Positions 32,758 to 40,968 of a DNA stretch of 64,000 bases are shown in pieces. The stretch is from Bacillota bacterium (lineage in GTDB: Bacteria; Bacillota; Clostridia; Christensenellales; CAG-138): contig JAEWCL010000015.1 in NCBI GenBank assembly GCA_023390655.1, positions 122,438 through 186,437 of the forward strand. Direction: 5' to 3'. Each line of letters starts with the position of its first letter. The first letter of the stretch is position 1. Under the pieces are notes generated by a model. The model was not told where the DNA came from. It saw only the letters and a list, made by a program, of their open reading frames with translations, and ran no database searches. A program made the position numbers and the translations under genes.

Positions 32758-32833
32758 TCGTTCCTCCATTCGGCAAAGGGAATATTGCTTAAACGCGGGC
32801 GACCACAGGTCTCTCGGGATTATCGACAAGTCT

Positions 32834-32998
32834 TTTGCAGGGGCATTTTGCCCCTGCAACCCACCAAAGGGATCAGTCCCTTTGGAATCCCTAACGTTGA
32901 GAACGCCCGCCTTAGGGGATTCCCCGTGATGGGGTCTTAGGGCCGTCACGGCTTTAAGCCAGGGTTTGGGGGCGGCGCCCCCACGTACCCTTTGGCCA
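32834..32998. repeat. Dispersed intergenic repeat, copy B (long)
   Basis: Hairpin TTGCAGGGGC / GCCCCTGCAA, then CCCACCAAAGGGA and TCCCTTTGGAATCCC, then GGGTCTTAGGGCCGT and a terminal GGGTTTGGGGGC / GCCCCCACG unit. Lies between rlmB and sigH. Confidence 0.75.
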
Positions 32999-33022
32999 AT
33001 ACTCTGAGGTGTATCTGTGTAT

Positions 33023-34840
33023 CTACTCCTTCTTCAACCCGTCCTGCCGGTTCTTTTCAAACAGCAGCACGGCTGCGGCGACGGAGGCGTTGAGCGAATC
33101 CATCGGCCCGCGCATGGGGATGGACACAAGGTGATCGCAGTTCTCCTTGACCAGACGGGAAATGCCCTCCCCTTCGTTGCCAATGACAATGGCAAGGGGA
33201 CCGGACAAATCCACCGTGGACATGGGCGCGCCGTCTGTATCCGCCCCGGCAATCCAGATGCCCGCAGCCTTTAACTGGGTGATGGCTACCGTCAGGTTGA
33301 CAACCTTCGCTACCTTGATGTACTCGACCGCGCCCGCGCTTGCTTTTGCGACGGCCGCCGTTACGGAAGCCGAGCGGCGCTTGGGCAATATCACGCCGTG
33401 CGCGCCCGCGCACGCCGCGCTCCTGAGCATGGAGCCGAGGTTGTGCGGATCGTTGATTTCATCGAGCAGCAGCAGGAACGGCGGTTCGTTACGTTCCTTT
33501 GCGACCTCCAAAATCTCTTCGATGGTGGAATATTCAATATCCGGCACCATAGCGAGGATGCCCTGGTGGTTGCCGGGCTTGCCGCCATGCCCAAATGGCA
33601 GGCACAGCTCGTCCAAACGCTTGCGCTCTGTGGTGCGCACGACAAGGTTTCTTTCATGCGCCATGCCGAGGATTTCTTTGAGTGAACCGTCCTGCTCTTC
33701 CACAACAAGGATTCGGTCGATGCTGCGTCCGCTCTTGATGGCCTCGCGCACGGCGTTCCGGCCCATGATGAAGTAGGGCAGCGTCTGCTCCTCTTCCTGC
33801 GGCTGGAACTTGGTTTCGTACACCTCCTGCGCTTCGGGCGCGACATAGCGGGGGCGGTTTTCATAGGTGCGCTTGATGTGCGCCTTTTCCTTTTCAACGA
33901 CCGCCGGGCGCTCCTGTTCTTCGTTGCGCTGCGCGTCAGGCCTGCGCTCCGGGTCGGGCCTGCCGCCATACGGCTTCCTCTCGCCATAGGGCTTTCTCTC
34001 ACCGTAGGGCTTATCGCCATACGGCTTCTTGTATGGCCTGTCCCCTTCCGGGCGCTCGCCGTAGGGCTTCCTGTCCCCATACGGCTTTTTCTCACCATAG
34101 GGCTTATCGCCGTACGGTTTCTTGTACGGCCTGTCCCCTTCCGGGCGCTCGCCGTAAGGCTTCCTGTCCCCATAGGTCCGTTCGCCGTAGGGTTTTTTCT
34201 CGCCATAGGGCTTATCGCCATACGGCTTCTTATACGGCCTGTCGCCTGTGGGACGGTCACCATATGGTTTCTTGTCCCCATAGGTTTTTTCGCCGTAGGG
34301 CCTCTTCTCACCATAGGGCTTATCGCCATACGGTTTCTTATACGGCCTGTCCCCTTCCGGGCGCTCGCCGTAAGGCTTCCTGTCCCCATAGGTCCGTTCG
34401 CCGTAGGGCCTCTTCTCACCATAGGGCTTATCGCCGTACTGCTTCTTATACGGCCTGTCCCCTTCCGGGCGCTCGCCGTAAGGCTTCCTGTCCCCATAGG
34501 TCCGCTCGCCGTAGGGCTTTTTCTCGCCATAGGGCTTATCGCCATACGGTTTCTTATATGGCCTGTCGCCTGCGGGACGGTCACCATATGGTTTCTTGTC
34601 CCCATAGGTTTTTTCACCGTAGGGCTTCTTCTCACCATAGGGCTTATCGCCATACGGCTTCTTATATGGCCTGTCGCCTGTGGGACGGTCGCCTGTGGGA
34701 CGGTCGCCTGCGGGACGATCCCCTGCAGGCTTCCTTCCGTAGGGCTTGTCTGCCTTGCGGCCTTCCGGGCGGGCATCCCGGCCGCCGCCGGAGAAGGTTC
34801 CTTTGCCGGGGCGGTCATTTCGGCCGTTGAAACTTGGCAT
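33023..34840 (-). CDS. rlmB: 23S rRNA 2'-O-methyltransferase (RlmB/TrmH family) with long repetitive N-terminal extension
   Basis: A 605-residue protein. Residues about 355-605 are a complete SPOUT RlmB: substrate-binding F-I-M-G-R-N-A-V-R-E-A-I, then L-L-L-D-E-I-N-D-P-H-N-L-G-S-M-L-R, and the knot motifs I-V-I-G-N-E-G-E-G-I and S-I-P-M-R-G-P-M-D-S-L-N-A-S-V-A. The enzyme methylates G2251 of 23S rRNA or a related site. Residues 30-295 are a basic/aromatic low-complexity extension of seven 36-residue units, absent from the E. coli enzyme (about 243 residues). The extension could bind RNA or form condensates. ATG at 34840 with GAAAGGA upstream. Confidence 0.9.
   Translation of the reverse strand: MPSFNGRNDRPGKGTFSGGGRDARPEGRKADKPYGRKPAGDRPAGDRPTGDRPTGDRPYKKPYGDKPYGEKKPYGEKTYGDKKPYGDRPAGDRPYKKPYGDKPYGEKKPYGERTYGDRKPYGERPEGDRPYKKQYGDKPYGEKRPYGERTYGDRKPYGERPEGDRPYKKPYGDKPYGEKRPYGEKTYGDKKPYGDRPTGDRPYKKPYGDKPYGEKKPYGERTYGDRKPYGERPEGDRPYKKPYGDKPYGEKKPYGDRKPYGERPEGDRPYKKPYGDKPYGERKPYGERKPYGGRPDPERRPDAQRNEEQERPAVVEKEKAHIKRTYENRPRYVAPEAQEVYETKFQPQEEEQTLPYFIMGRNAVREAIKSGRSIDRILVVEEQDGSLKEILGMAHERNLVVRTTERKRLDELCLPFGHGGKPGNHQGILAMVPDIEYSTIEEILEVAKERNEPPFLLLLDEINDPHNLGSMLRSAACAGAHGVILPKRRSASVTAAVAKASAGAVEYIKVAKVVNLTVAITQLKAAGIWIAGADTDGAPMSTVDLSGPLAIVIGNEGEGISRLVKENCDHLVSIPMRGPMDSLNASVAAAVLLFEKNRQDGLKKE
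33962..34678. repeat. Tandem repeat of about 108 bp, seven units, inside rlmB
   Basis: Five full 36-codon units and two shorter ones (31 and 28 codons). Each starts G-D-R-P-Y-K-K and continues with K-P-Y-G and G-E-K/R motifs. Variation between units is mainly K/R and P/Q swaps, which suggests recent expansion by recombination or slippage. Confidence 0.9.
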
Positions 34841-34852
34841 ATGTTTTCCTTT

Positions 34853-35200
34853 CTACTCTGCCATTGTCGGAATGATGGCAAGAATGCGCATGGTCTGTGC
34901 GCCGTCATTTTTCAGTTCATGAGATTCGCCCGAGCGGCAAAGATGCGCGTCTCCGGGTTTGAGCGTTTTGTATACGCCGTTGTCAAGCACAGTTGCTTCC
35001 CCTTCGAGCACGTAGTAAACTTCCGCCTCCGCTTCATGCATGTGCGCGCCGATGGAACAGCCGGGTTCCAGCGTAATCTCGGAAAGCAGCCGCAGATGCG
35101 GGATATGCTCTTCAAACAGCGCCGTCATCGCGACCGAACCGCTTCCGCCCCGCAAATTGACCTTAACATCCGCCACCATGTCCTTCTGATATCGTATCAT
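34853..35200 (-). CDS. Small cupin protein
   Basis: A 115-residue single-domain cupin. Motif 1 lies in G-A-H-M-H-E-A-E-A-E-V-Y-Y-V-L-E-G (about 46-62) with two His and a Glu as metal ligands; motif 2 P-G-D-A-H-L-C-R-S-G-E-S-H-E (about 83-96) holds another His. Such proteins act as isomerases, oxygenases or sugar-binding regulators; no substrate is suggested. The ATG at 35200 has GGGGG upstream and a longer frame is ignored. It lies 12 bp from the rlmB start on the same strand. Confidence 0.8.
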   Translation of the reverse strand: MIRYQKDMVADVKVNLRGGSGSVAMTALFEEHIPHLRLLSEITLEPGCSIGAHMHEAEAEVYYVLEGEATVLDNGVYKTLKPGDAHLCRSGESHELKNDGAQTMRILAIIPTMAE

Positions 35201-35329
35201 AAGTATTCCCCCTTTGGATGTGACTTTTATTTGAACGCTGTATCCCTGCCGCGTCAGTTTCCTGCGGGGCGCGGCATAGATCATCAGATTTCACTCTTAT
35301 TCTTGTACGGCACGGGCAAGGCCATCCTA

Positions 35330-35770
35330 TTATTCCTCATTATTTGGCGTTTGCGCCGCAAGGAGGGCATGGCCCATCAGTTCGCGAAGGCGCGCATCGT
35401 CGCCCTTGAGATAAAGATACCCGAAAAGCGCTTCCAGTCCCGTAGCAGCCCGGTATTGCCCGATTGACGCGCTGCGCGGAATGGTGCCGATATGCGCGTT
35501 ACGCCCCCGGCGGTATACGGACGCTTCCTGCTCTGTGAGCATCGGCAGCAGCCGCTCGCTTACTTCCGCCTGCGCGCTTGCGCGCACCTGTCTGGACGCC
35601 TCCATGTGCAGCTTGTGCACCGTGGCGTCGCTTTGGTGCAGCAGCAGCGTGCGCACATACAGGTCATACACGGTATCCCCGATGTACGCAAGCGTCAGCG
35701 GCGACATCTGCTGCGCATCGCGCGAAGCGCCCTCGGGCAGCAGCCCCAAAATATCCCCGCAAATGCTCAT
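35330..35770 (-). CDS. mrnC: Mini-ribonuclease III
   Basis: A 146-residue RNase III-like protein without a dsRNA-binding domain. L-A-Y-I-G-D-T-V-Y-D-L-Y-V-R (about 27-40) holds the acidic catalytic residues, and E-A-L-F-G-Y-L-Y-L (about 112-120) the second acidic cluster. It matures the 23S rRNA ends in Firmicutes. Start overlaps the panE-like stop by 4 bp. With rlmB and sigH it keeps the Bacillus yazC-yacO-sigH order, with a cupin in between. Confidence 0.93.
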   Translation of the reverse strand: MSICGDILGLLPEGASRDAQQMSPLTLAYIGDTVYDLYVRTLLLHQSDATVHKLHMEASRQVRASAQAEVSERLLPMLTEQEASVYRRGRNAHIGTIPRSASIGQYRAATGLEALFGYLYLKGDDARLRELMGHALLAAQTPNNEE

Positions 35771-36690
35771 AGGCGCCCCGGAAAGCGTGCAAGCATGCTG
35801 CGGTTATAGGGAACCGCAAGCGCGTGCTTGTCCGCCAGGCGGCAAATTTCGCCCGCAAACAGGTCCAGTTCCGTCGGCTTATCCACCTCGTTCAAATCGC
35901 GGGAGAGGGAGCTGGTGCCCGCATACGGCAGTTTTTTTACGGCTGCAAGATGGCGCTCCCTGAGGTCTTTTGGGAGGCCGATGCCTTCCTTTTCCGCCAA
36001 AAGAAGCACCTCGTCAAGAAGACCTTCTAAAAACGCCCACATCTTGGGGTCTTCCCGAAGCTCTCCGACGCACACGTTGTAGTAGGCGTTCGCCTGGCCG
36101 TTGGAGCAGATAAAAGTCCACTTGATCCACGTTTCCTTTATGACGTCATCCGCAAGCTCCGCATTGACGCCGCTCTCCCGGAGCAACGCACAAAGCGTGT
36201 GCAGAGACTCCGGCGCATCCTTTGATAACGTCCCCGGTACGCCCACAATCACGCGGCTGATGCTGCCCGTCTTTTCAATGACGCCGGGAGACGTTATACG
36301 GCTAAACACGTAGATGCACCCGTCCAGCACAATGCCCGTATCGATATACTGCCTGATGCGCTGATGCGTATTCACGCCGTTAAGCAGCGGGATCAAAAGC
36401 GTATTCGGCCCCACGCAGGGGCGAACCTGTTCCACAGCCGCCTTGAGGCCATAGCCCTTGGTGCAAAACAGGATGGCGTCCTGCAAGCCCGCTTCCTCCG
36501 GGATGTCCGTGCAGTTCGGATATACCGTTGCACTTTGTCCATCGTCCACAAGCGTCAGGCCACGCTCCCGTATGGCCGCAAGCTGCGTCCCGCGGGAAAG
36601 AAGCGTAACGCCGGAAAACGCTTGCGCAAGCTTTGCGGTAAGATAGCCGCCGACGCCGCCCGCGCCAACGATCATGACTTTATATTGCAT
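35767..36690 (-). CDS. 2-dehydropantoate 2-reductase family protein
   Basis: A 307-residue ketopantoate-reductase-like dehydrogenase. Rossmann motif G-A-G-G-V-G-G-Y-L (about 9-17), then I-L-F-C-T-K-G-Y near 73, the catalytic Lys likely in K-E-T-W-I-K-W-T-F-I near 186, and the C-terminal S-S-L-S-R-D-L-N-E-V-D-K-P-T-E-L-D with conserved Ser and Glu. It could make pantoate for coenzyme A; paralogues with other 2-oxoacid substrates are common, so the symbol panE is not given. AGGGAAT precedes the ATG at 36690. Confidence 0.8.
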   Translation of the reverse strand: MQYKVMIVGAGGVGGYLTAKLAQAFSGVTLLSRGTQLAAIRERGLTLVDDGQSATVYPNCTDIPEEAGLQDAILFCTKGYGLKAAVEQVRPCVGPNTLLIPLLNGVNTHQRIRQYIDTGIVLDGCIYVFSRITSPGVIEKTGSISRVIVGVPGTLSKDAPESLHTLCALLRESGVNAELADDVIKETWIKWTFICSNGQANAYYNVCVGELREDPKMWAFLEGLLDEVLLLAEKEGIGLPKDLRERHLAAVKKLPYAGTSSLSRDLNEVDKPTELDLFAGEICRLADKHALAVPYNRSMLARFPGRL

Positions 36691-36870
36691 ATTCCCTCCG
36701 GCTTTTTTATGGACGCCCAAAACGGCGCACAATTCGCCTGATGATATTATACGCGAAAACCGGCGGGCGGGCAATATTACCTGAGGGCAGCAGCAAAAGC
36801 GCATTTTTTATACAAAACCATACAAAAACGTTATATATATTTAACACTTCCTATTATTAACCAATACATG

Positions 36871-36894
36871 CTGCATATGGTATACTATATGCAG
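36871..36894. promoter_or_regulatory. 24-bp near-palindrome over the -10 of the nucleotidase promoter
   Basis: Arms CTGCATAT and ATATGCAG around GTATAC. TATACT (36881-36886) would be the -10, with TTAACC about 18 bp upstream as a weak -35. The palindrome covers the -10, as expected of a repressor operator. Confidence 0.5.
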
Positions 36895-36956
36895 GCGGCA
36901 CTCTGCAACTGTTTCTGTGCGTCACTGTCTCAAAAATCTGAAAGGGGTTAAACCGA

Positions 36957-38645
36957 ATGATGAAAGGAAAACGACTTCTGTCCCTCGTAATGTCCCTGGT
37001 CTTTGTATTTGCGCTCTGCGGCCCCGTCCAACTGGCCGCCGCTGCCGGCACTGATACCGTCACCGACGCCTTAAGTACGGACATTGTCATCCTCTACACC
37101 AATGACGTTCACTGCGCCGTGGATGAAAGCATCGGCTACGCCGGTGTTGCGGCCTATAAGGCGGAGATGCTCAAGACCAACAAGTATGTAACACTGGTAG
37201 ACAACGGCGATGCGATCCAGGGCGGAATCTTAGGCACGCTCTCCAACGGCTCGTACATCATCGACATCATGAACAAGGTCGGCTATGATATCGCCGTCCC
37301 CGGTAACCATGAATTCGATTATGGCATGAGCCGCTTTTTATCGCTCGCCAAAAAACTCAAGGCCGATTATATTTCCAGCAATTTTATCAACCTTAAGACC
37401 GGCAAGCCCGTATTTGAGGGCTATAAGATGGTTTCCTACGGAGATGTCAAGGTAGCCTATGTGGGTATTTCCACGCCGGAATCCATCTCCAAATCCACCC
37501 CGACCTATTTCCAGGATTCCAAGGGCAACTACATCTACGGTTTCTGCGCCGATAACAACGGCAAAGACCTGTACGACGCCGTCCAGAAGTCCATTGACGC
37601 GGCCAAGGCTGCGGGCGCTATGTATGTTGTCGCCATCGGCCATTGCGGTACCGATCTGCAGAGCGCGCCCTGGCGCTCTACGGATATCATCGCAAATGTG
37701 TCCGGCCTGACCGCCTTTATTGACGGCCACTCCCACAGCGTCATTCCCCAGCAGAATGTGAAGGGGAAGGATGGCAAGATGGTGCCCCTGACCTCCTCCG
37801 GCACCAAGCTTTCCGCTATCGGCAAAGTTGTATTGAAAGCCGATGGAACCGTAACGAGCGAGCTTATAAAGGAGTATGCGGGGAAGGACGATGCCGTTGC
37901 CGCTTATGTGAACCGCATCAAGGCGAAAAACGACGCCCTTCTCAAGAAGGTTGTCGCCAAATCCAATGTGTTGCTCACCACCAATGACGCGAACGGCAAA
38001 CGCGCTGTCCGCAACCAGGAAACCAACCTTGGCGATCTTTCCGCGGACGCCTACCGCATCATCGGCAAGGCCGATATCGCCTTTGTCAACGGCGGCGGCC
38101 TGCGCGCGGATATCAAGGCAGGCAGCATTACCTACGGCGATATCATCAACGTGTTCCCGTTCAACAACGCCCTGTGCGTGGTGGAAGCCACCGGCCAGGA
38201 GATACTCGACGCGCTTGAAATGGCAGCGCGCGTCTGCCCGGAGGAGAATGGCGGGTTCCTGCATGTCTCCGGCCTCAAATACACCATTGACACCACCGTA
38301 CGCTCCACCGTCGTGGTAGACTCCAACAAGATGTTTGTGCAGGTTGCGGGCAACCGCCGCGTAAAGGATGTGCAGGTTCTTACGAAGGCCGGAACCTATG
38401 AAGCCATCGACGCCGCTAAAACCTACACGCTGGCCTCGCACAACTACATGCTCAAATCCGGCGGCGACGGGATCAACATGTTTATGGACAACAAGCTCAT
38501 CAAGGATTCCGTGATGCTGGATAACCAGCTGCTCATCACCTATATCACCAAGAACCTCAAGGGCTCTATCCCCTCGTCCTATGCGAAATCCCAGGGCCGC
38601 ATCACCATCGTGACCGCCGCCTCGGAGGCCGCCAAGGCCGCATAA
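36957..38645 (+). CDS. Exported 5'-nucleotidase / metallophosphatase
   Basis: A 562-residue UshA-type enzyme with a signal peptide (about 1-32). Residues about 40-290 are the metallophosphatase domain: Y-T-N-D-V-H, D-N-G-D-A-I-Q-G, G-N-H-E-F-D, then I-G-H-C-G and D-G-H-S-H-S, all ligands to a two-metal centre. Residues 330-540 form the C-terminal substrate domain with N-G-G-G-L-R-A-D-I and a Y-M-L-K-S-G-G-D-G stretch. It hydrolyses extracellular nucleotides or related phosphoesters to nucleosides for uptake. The family length is normal. A GAAAGGGG site precedes the ATG. A strong terminator follows. Confidence 0.93.
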   Translation: MMKGKRLLSLVMSLVFVFALCGPVQLAAAAGTDTVTDALSTDIVILYTNDVHCAVDESIGYAGVAAYKAEMLKTNKYVTLVDNGDAIQGGILGTLSNGSYIIDIMNKVGYDIAVPGNHEFDYGMSRFLSLAKKLKADYISSNFINLKTGKPVFEGYKMVSYGDVKVAYVGISTPESISKSTPTYFQDSKGNYIYGFCADNNGKDLYDAVQKSIDAAKAAGAMYVVAIGHCGTDLQSAPWRSTDIIANVSGLTAFIDGHSHSVIPQQNVKGKDGKMVPLTSSGTKLSAIGKVVLKADGTVTSELIKEYAGKDDAVAAYVNRIKAKNDALLKKVVAKSNVLLTTNDANGKRAVRNQETNLGDLSADAYRIIGKADIAFVNGGGLRADIKAGSITYGDIINVFPFNNALCVVEATGQEILDALEMAARVCPEENGGFLHVSGLKYTIDTTVRSTVVVDSNKMFVQVAGNRRVKDVQVLTKAGTYEAIDAAKTYTLASHNYMLKSGGDGINMFMDNKLIKDSVMLDNQLLITYITKNLKGSIPSSYAKSQGRITIVTAASEAAKAA

Positions 38646-38668
38646 GCCTAAACCGCTGTTACGCATGG

Positions 38669-38706
38669 AAAAGCCCCGCGCCAGATTACGGCGCGGAGCT
38701 TTTTTG
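38669..38706 (+). terminator. Terminator of the 5'-nucleotidase gene
   Basis: AAAAGCCCCGCGCC pairs with GGCGCGGAGCTTTT (one mismatch), loop about 7 bases, then a T-run. Confidence 0.85.
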
Positions 38707-38740
38707 TTCCTGATCCTGTAAACAGCGGGAAGCCCGGCCT

Positions 38741-39478
38741 TTACCCTGAAACAGCGGGAGGCGGTACTGTGGGCACAGCCGCAAAATAGGCCGCCACACC
38801 GGCAACGATGCCCGCAGCGAGCTTCCTCTGGTGCGCGGGGTCCTGGAGCTTCTCTTCATCGGACGTGTTGGACAAAAACCCGCATTCGATGATGACCGCG
38901 GGCGCAACGCTTTCGCGCAGTACAAAATAGTCTCCGGGGTTTGCGGGCCGCTTGGGGTGGCCGATCGACTCGCACACGGCGGTAATCACCCGCGTTGCAA
39001 GCTGCTCGCCTTCCTGGGAGCCCTTCATGTAAAACGCCATCGGCCCGTGGATGGAGCTGTCCCTGAATTTGTTCATATGGATGCTTACGATGGCGCGTAC
39101 GCCGTCCTGGCGCATGATGTCGCGGCGCGCCTGCATATCCGCGCGTTTGTTTTCGCCAAGCGCCGCTTCATCCTTTCTCGTCATCTCCACCGCAAATCCG
39201 GCTTCCCTCAAGCCGCTTTCCACAAGCTTTGCAACCTCCAGGTTGATGCCCGCCTCCTTGACGCCGCTCACGCCCACCGCGCCGCCGTCGGAACCGCCAT
39301 GCCCTGCGTCAAGCACGATCAACGGCACACCGCCGCCATCCGTCTGTACAGGCACCGCCGCTGCGGGTTTGTTGAGCGGTGAAAAATTGCCGAGTGCGGA
39401 AAGCGCAAACAGGCTGACCGCAAGCACCACGCCCATCCAATCGAAAAACTGTCTCCCCAGCCTACGTTCCTTTTCCAA
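38741..39478 (-). CDS. cwlD: N-acetylmuramoyl-L-alanine amidase CwlD
   Basis: A 245-residue Amidase_3 enzyme with a membrane anchor (about 15-35). Zinc and catalytic residues: L-D-A-G-H-G-G (about 55-61), E in L-E-V-A-K (about 76-80), V-S-I-H-M-N near 127 and E-C-G-F-L-S-N near 194 (catalytic Glu). In spore formers CwlD removes side chains from cortex muramic acid to allow muramic-delta-lactam formation. I chose TTG at 39478 because GGGGGGAGG lies 7 bases upstream; a longer ATG frame lacks a site. Size and single-domain form fit CwlD, but a general AmiC-like amidase is not excluded. Confidence 0.75.
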   Translation of the reverse strand: MEKERRLGRQFFDWMGVVLAVSLFALSALGNFSPLNKPAAAVPVQTDGGGVPLIVLDAGHGGSDGGAVGVSGVKEAGINLEVAKLVESGLREAGFAVEMTRKDEAALGENKRADMQARRDIMRQDGVRAIVSIHMNKFRDSSIHGPMAFYMKGSQEGEQLATRVITAVCESIGHPKRPANPGDYFVLRESVAPAVIIECGFLSNTSDEEKLQDPAHQRKLAAGIVAGVAAYFAAVPTVPPPAVSG

Positions 39479-39671
39479 TGCGATGCCTCCCCCCGCCTTA
39501 AGCCCGTGCACAACCTGCGCACAGGTCCATGTTTAACATCTTATTCCGCGAAAAATGCACTTATCTCTGTTTGTTTGCCCCACTTCCAGGCATTTTTTGT
39601 GCTGTTTTGCATGGTTTGACTGTATATGCATTGCATTGTATATGCGTGTCCCCTCCTGCATATGCGCATAT

Positions 39672-39766
39672 CTATCCACACAATGCACAGAGTTATGCAC
39701 AGGCCAACCGCCAAATTATCGTCACATTTTTTCGTTATGCACAGTCTGTTGATGCGCATATACACA
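39672..39766 (+). promoter_or_regulatory. Cluster of DnaA-box-like sites
   Basis: TTATGCACA at 39693-39701 and 39735-39743 match the DnaA consensus TTATNCACA exactly. CTATCCACA (39672-39680), CAATGCACA (39681-39689) and ATATACACA (39758-39766) are near matches. TATCCCCACA follows at 39768-39777. Confidence 0.5.
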
Positions 39767-39989
39767 ATATCCCCACAACTGCACATGCATTGCCCGCGCT
39801 GAAAAAAGCCTTGATTTATGCCTTGTTTCAAGTTTTCTACAAAATATGCATACCGTTTATATACAGCCGTCCCCCCCTGTGTATATACGCATCAGAAACA
39901 AGACGCAATCCCTCCCTTCTTGCGTGAGAAAGCGTGCGCGGGCTGCAAAACCGCGGCGTGCGCACTTCTTCTACTCGTACGCACCGCAC

Positions 39990-40016
39990 AAAAAAACAGG
40001 CTTGTACAGCCTGTTT
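39990..40016 (-). terminator. Terminator of the ispE transcript
   Basis: On the minus strand a 9-bp stem AAACAGGCT / AGCCTGTTT with loop GTACA is followed by at least five extra T. Confidence 0.85.
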
Positions 40017-40136
40017 CCGTTGTCTTTTTCTACATTTCTTTTCAGGGTGTTGTCGGAATTGGACGAAAGAACTCTTCCCCTGCGCCTGCAAATTGAATAT
40101 GCATTGTATTCCAAAATATGGTGTGACCAATCTTTA

Positions 40137-40964
40137 TCAGGGTATGGACCTGCATACGCTGCGAAACGGCACGTCCTGAAATTCTATGATGGCGGCACGG
40201 GCCGCACTTTCGTCAAAAAACAGCCCGAACAGCGCCGAACCGGAGCCGGACATCGCCGCCCCCAGCGCGCCCGCGCGCAGGAGCCGCCGCTGCAGTACGC
40301 CGATTTCAGGGTGAATCGATACTGCCGCAGGCTGCAGCGCATTTTGGAGCGCTGTGCCCAACCTTGGCGTATCCCCATAGCGCAACGCGTCCACCGCAGC
40401 CGCAGTATCCGGATGCGCCACAGGAAATTGCAAACATGAAAACAGCATGGGCGTGGAAATCCCCAGGGCAGGCTTCAGCAGCAAAAACCAAAGCGGCTGT
40501 GCAGGCTGTGGCAGCGGTAAAATCTTCTCCCCTACGCCGCCCACACGGCAGGGTTGCTCAAACAGGCAGTAGGGAACGTCAGCGCCCACCCGGAGCGCCG
40601 CTTCCTGCAGCTGTTCGTCTGAAAGCGCGCCGTAGGCATGCTGCAACAGCTGCAGCACGGCAGCGGCGTCCGCGCTGCCGCCGCCAAGGCCCGCTTCCGC
40701 AGGAATCCGCTTTCTAATCTTCACATGCGCGCCCAAGGTACACCCCGCAAGGCAGGAATAGGAGGCAATCGCTTTTGTCACGGTATCGCTTTCCGGCACG
40801 GGCATATTGTCATAGGCAACCGCAATATCCGGTGCCGGGAGCAATGCCACCGTGTCCGCAAGCGATACCCGGATGTTGAGCATATCGAGCTCATGGTAGC
40901 CGTCGGGCCGTTTATAAAGAACGTCAAGCGTCAGGTTGAGCTTTGCATAGGCCAGCGCCTCCAA
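40137..40964 (-). CDS. ispE: 4-diphosphocytidyl-2-C-methyl-D-erythritol kinase
   Basis: A 275-residue GHMP kinase of the non-mevalonate isoprenoid pathway. A-Y-A-K-L-N-L-T-L-D-V (about 5-15) and R-P-D-G-Y-H-E-L are typical of IspE, as is the ATP loop A-G-L-G-G-G-S-A-D-A (about 90-99) and the late M-S-G-S-G-S-A-L-F-G motif (about 240-249). It phosphorylates CDP-methylerythritol. Last gene of a run dnaD-like, dnaC-like, ispE (5 bp after the dnaC-like stop). Confidence 0.95.
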   Translation of the reverse strand: MEALAYAKLNLTLDVLYKRPDGYHELDMLNIRVSLADTVALLPAPDIAVAYDNMPVPESDTVTKAIASYSCLAGCTLGAHVKIRKRIPAEAGLGGGSADAAAVLQLLQHAYGALSDEQLQEAALRVGADVPYCLFEQPCRVGGVGEKILPLPQPAQPLWFLLLKPALGISTPMLFSCLQFPVAHPDTAAAVDALRYGDTPRLGTALQNALQPAAVSIHPEIGVLQRRLLRAGALGAAMSGSGSALFGLFFDESAARAAIIEFQDVPFRSVCRSIP

Positions 40965-40968
40965 GCGG

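Larger units (their letters stand above)
39479..40136 (-). other. Long intergenic region with DnaA-box-like cluster
   Basis: 658 bases between cwlD and ispE; no convincing gene (the frames lack sites and give Cys/His-rich junk). It holds the DnaA-box-like cluster (39672-39766), a perfect 12-bp ATATGCGCATAT palindrome (39660-39671), another TGTGTATAT (39879-39887) and the ispE terminator. Confidence 0.6.

Noticed and set aside
33962..34678. CRISPR array
   Set aside because: The repeats have no unique spacers; they are in-frame coding repeats of 108 bp.
33878..35467. A 529-codon open frame on the plus strand opposite rlmB and its neighbours
   Set aside because: It lies antisense to the repeat array, consists of repeated L-I-A-I-R stretches and has no ribosome binding site; repetitive DNA opens several frames at once.
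39672..39777. Chromosomal origin (oriC)
   Set aside because: dnaA, dnaN and a clear AT-rich unwinding element are missing; only the boxes support it.
39529..39927. A 132-codon frame in the cwlD-ispE gap
   Set aside because: No ribosome binding site, Cys/His/Tyr-rich random composition, and it overlaps the DnaA-box-like cluster.
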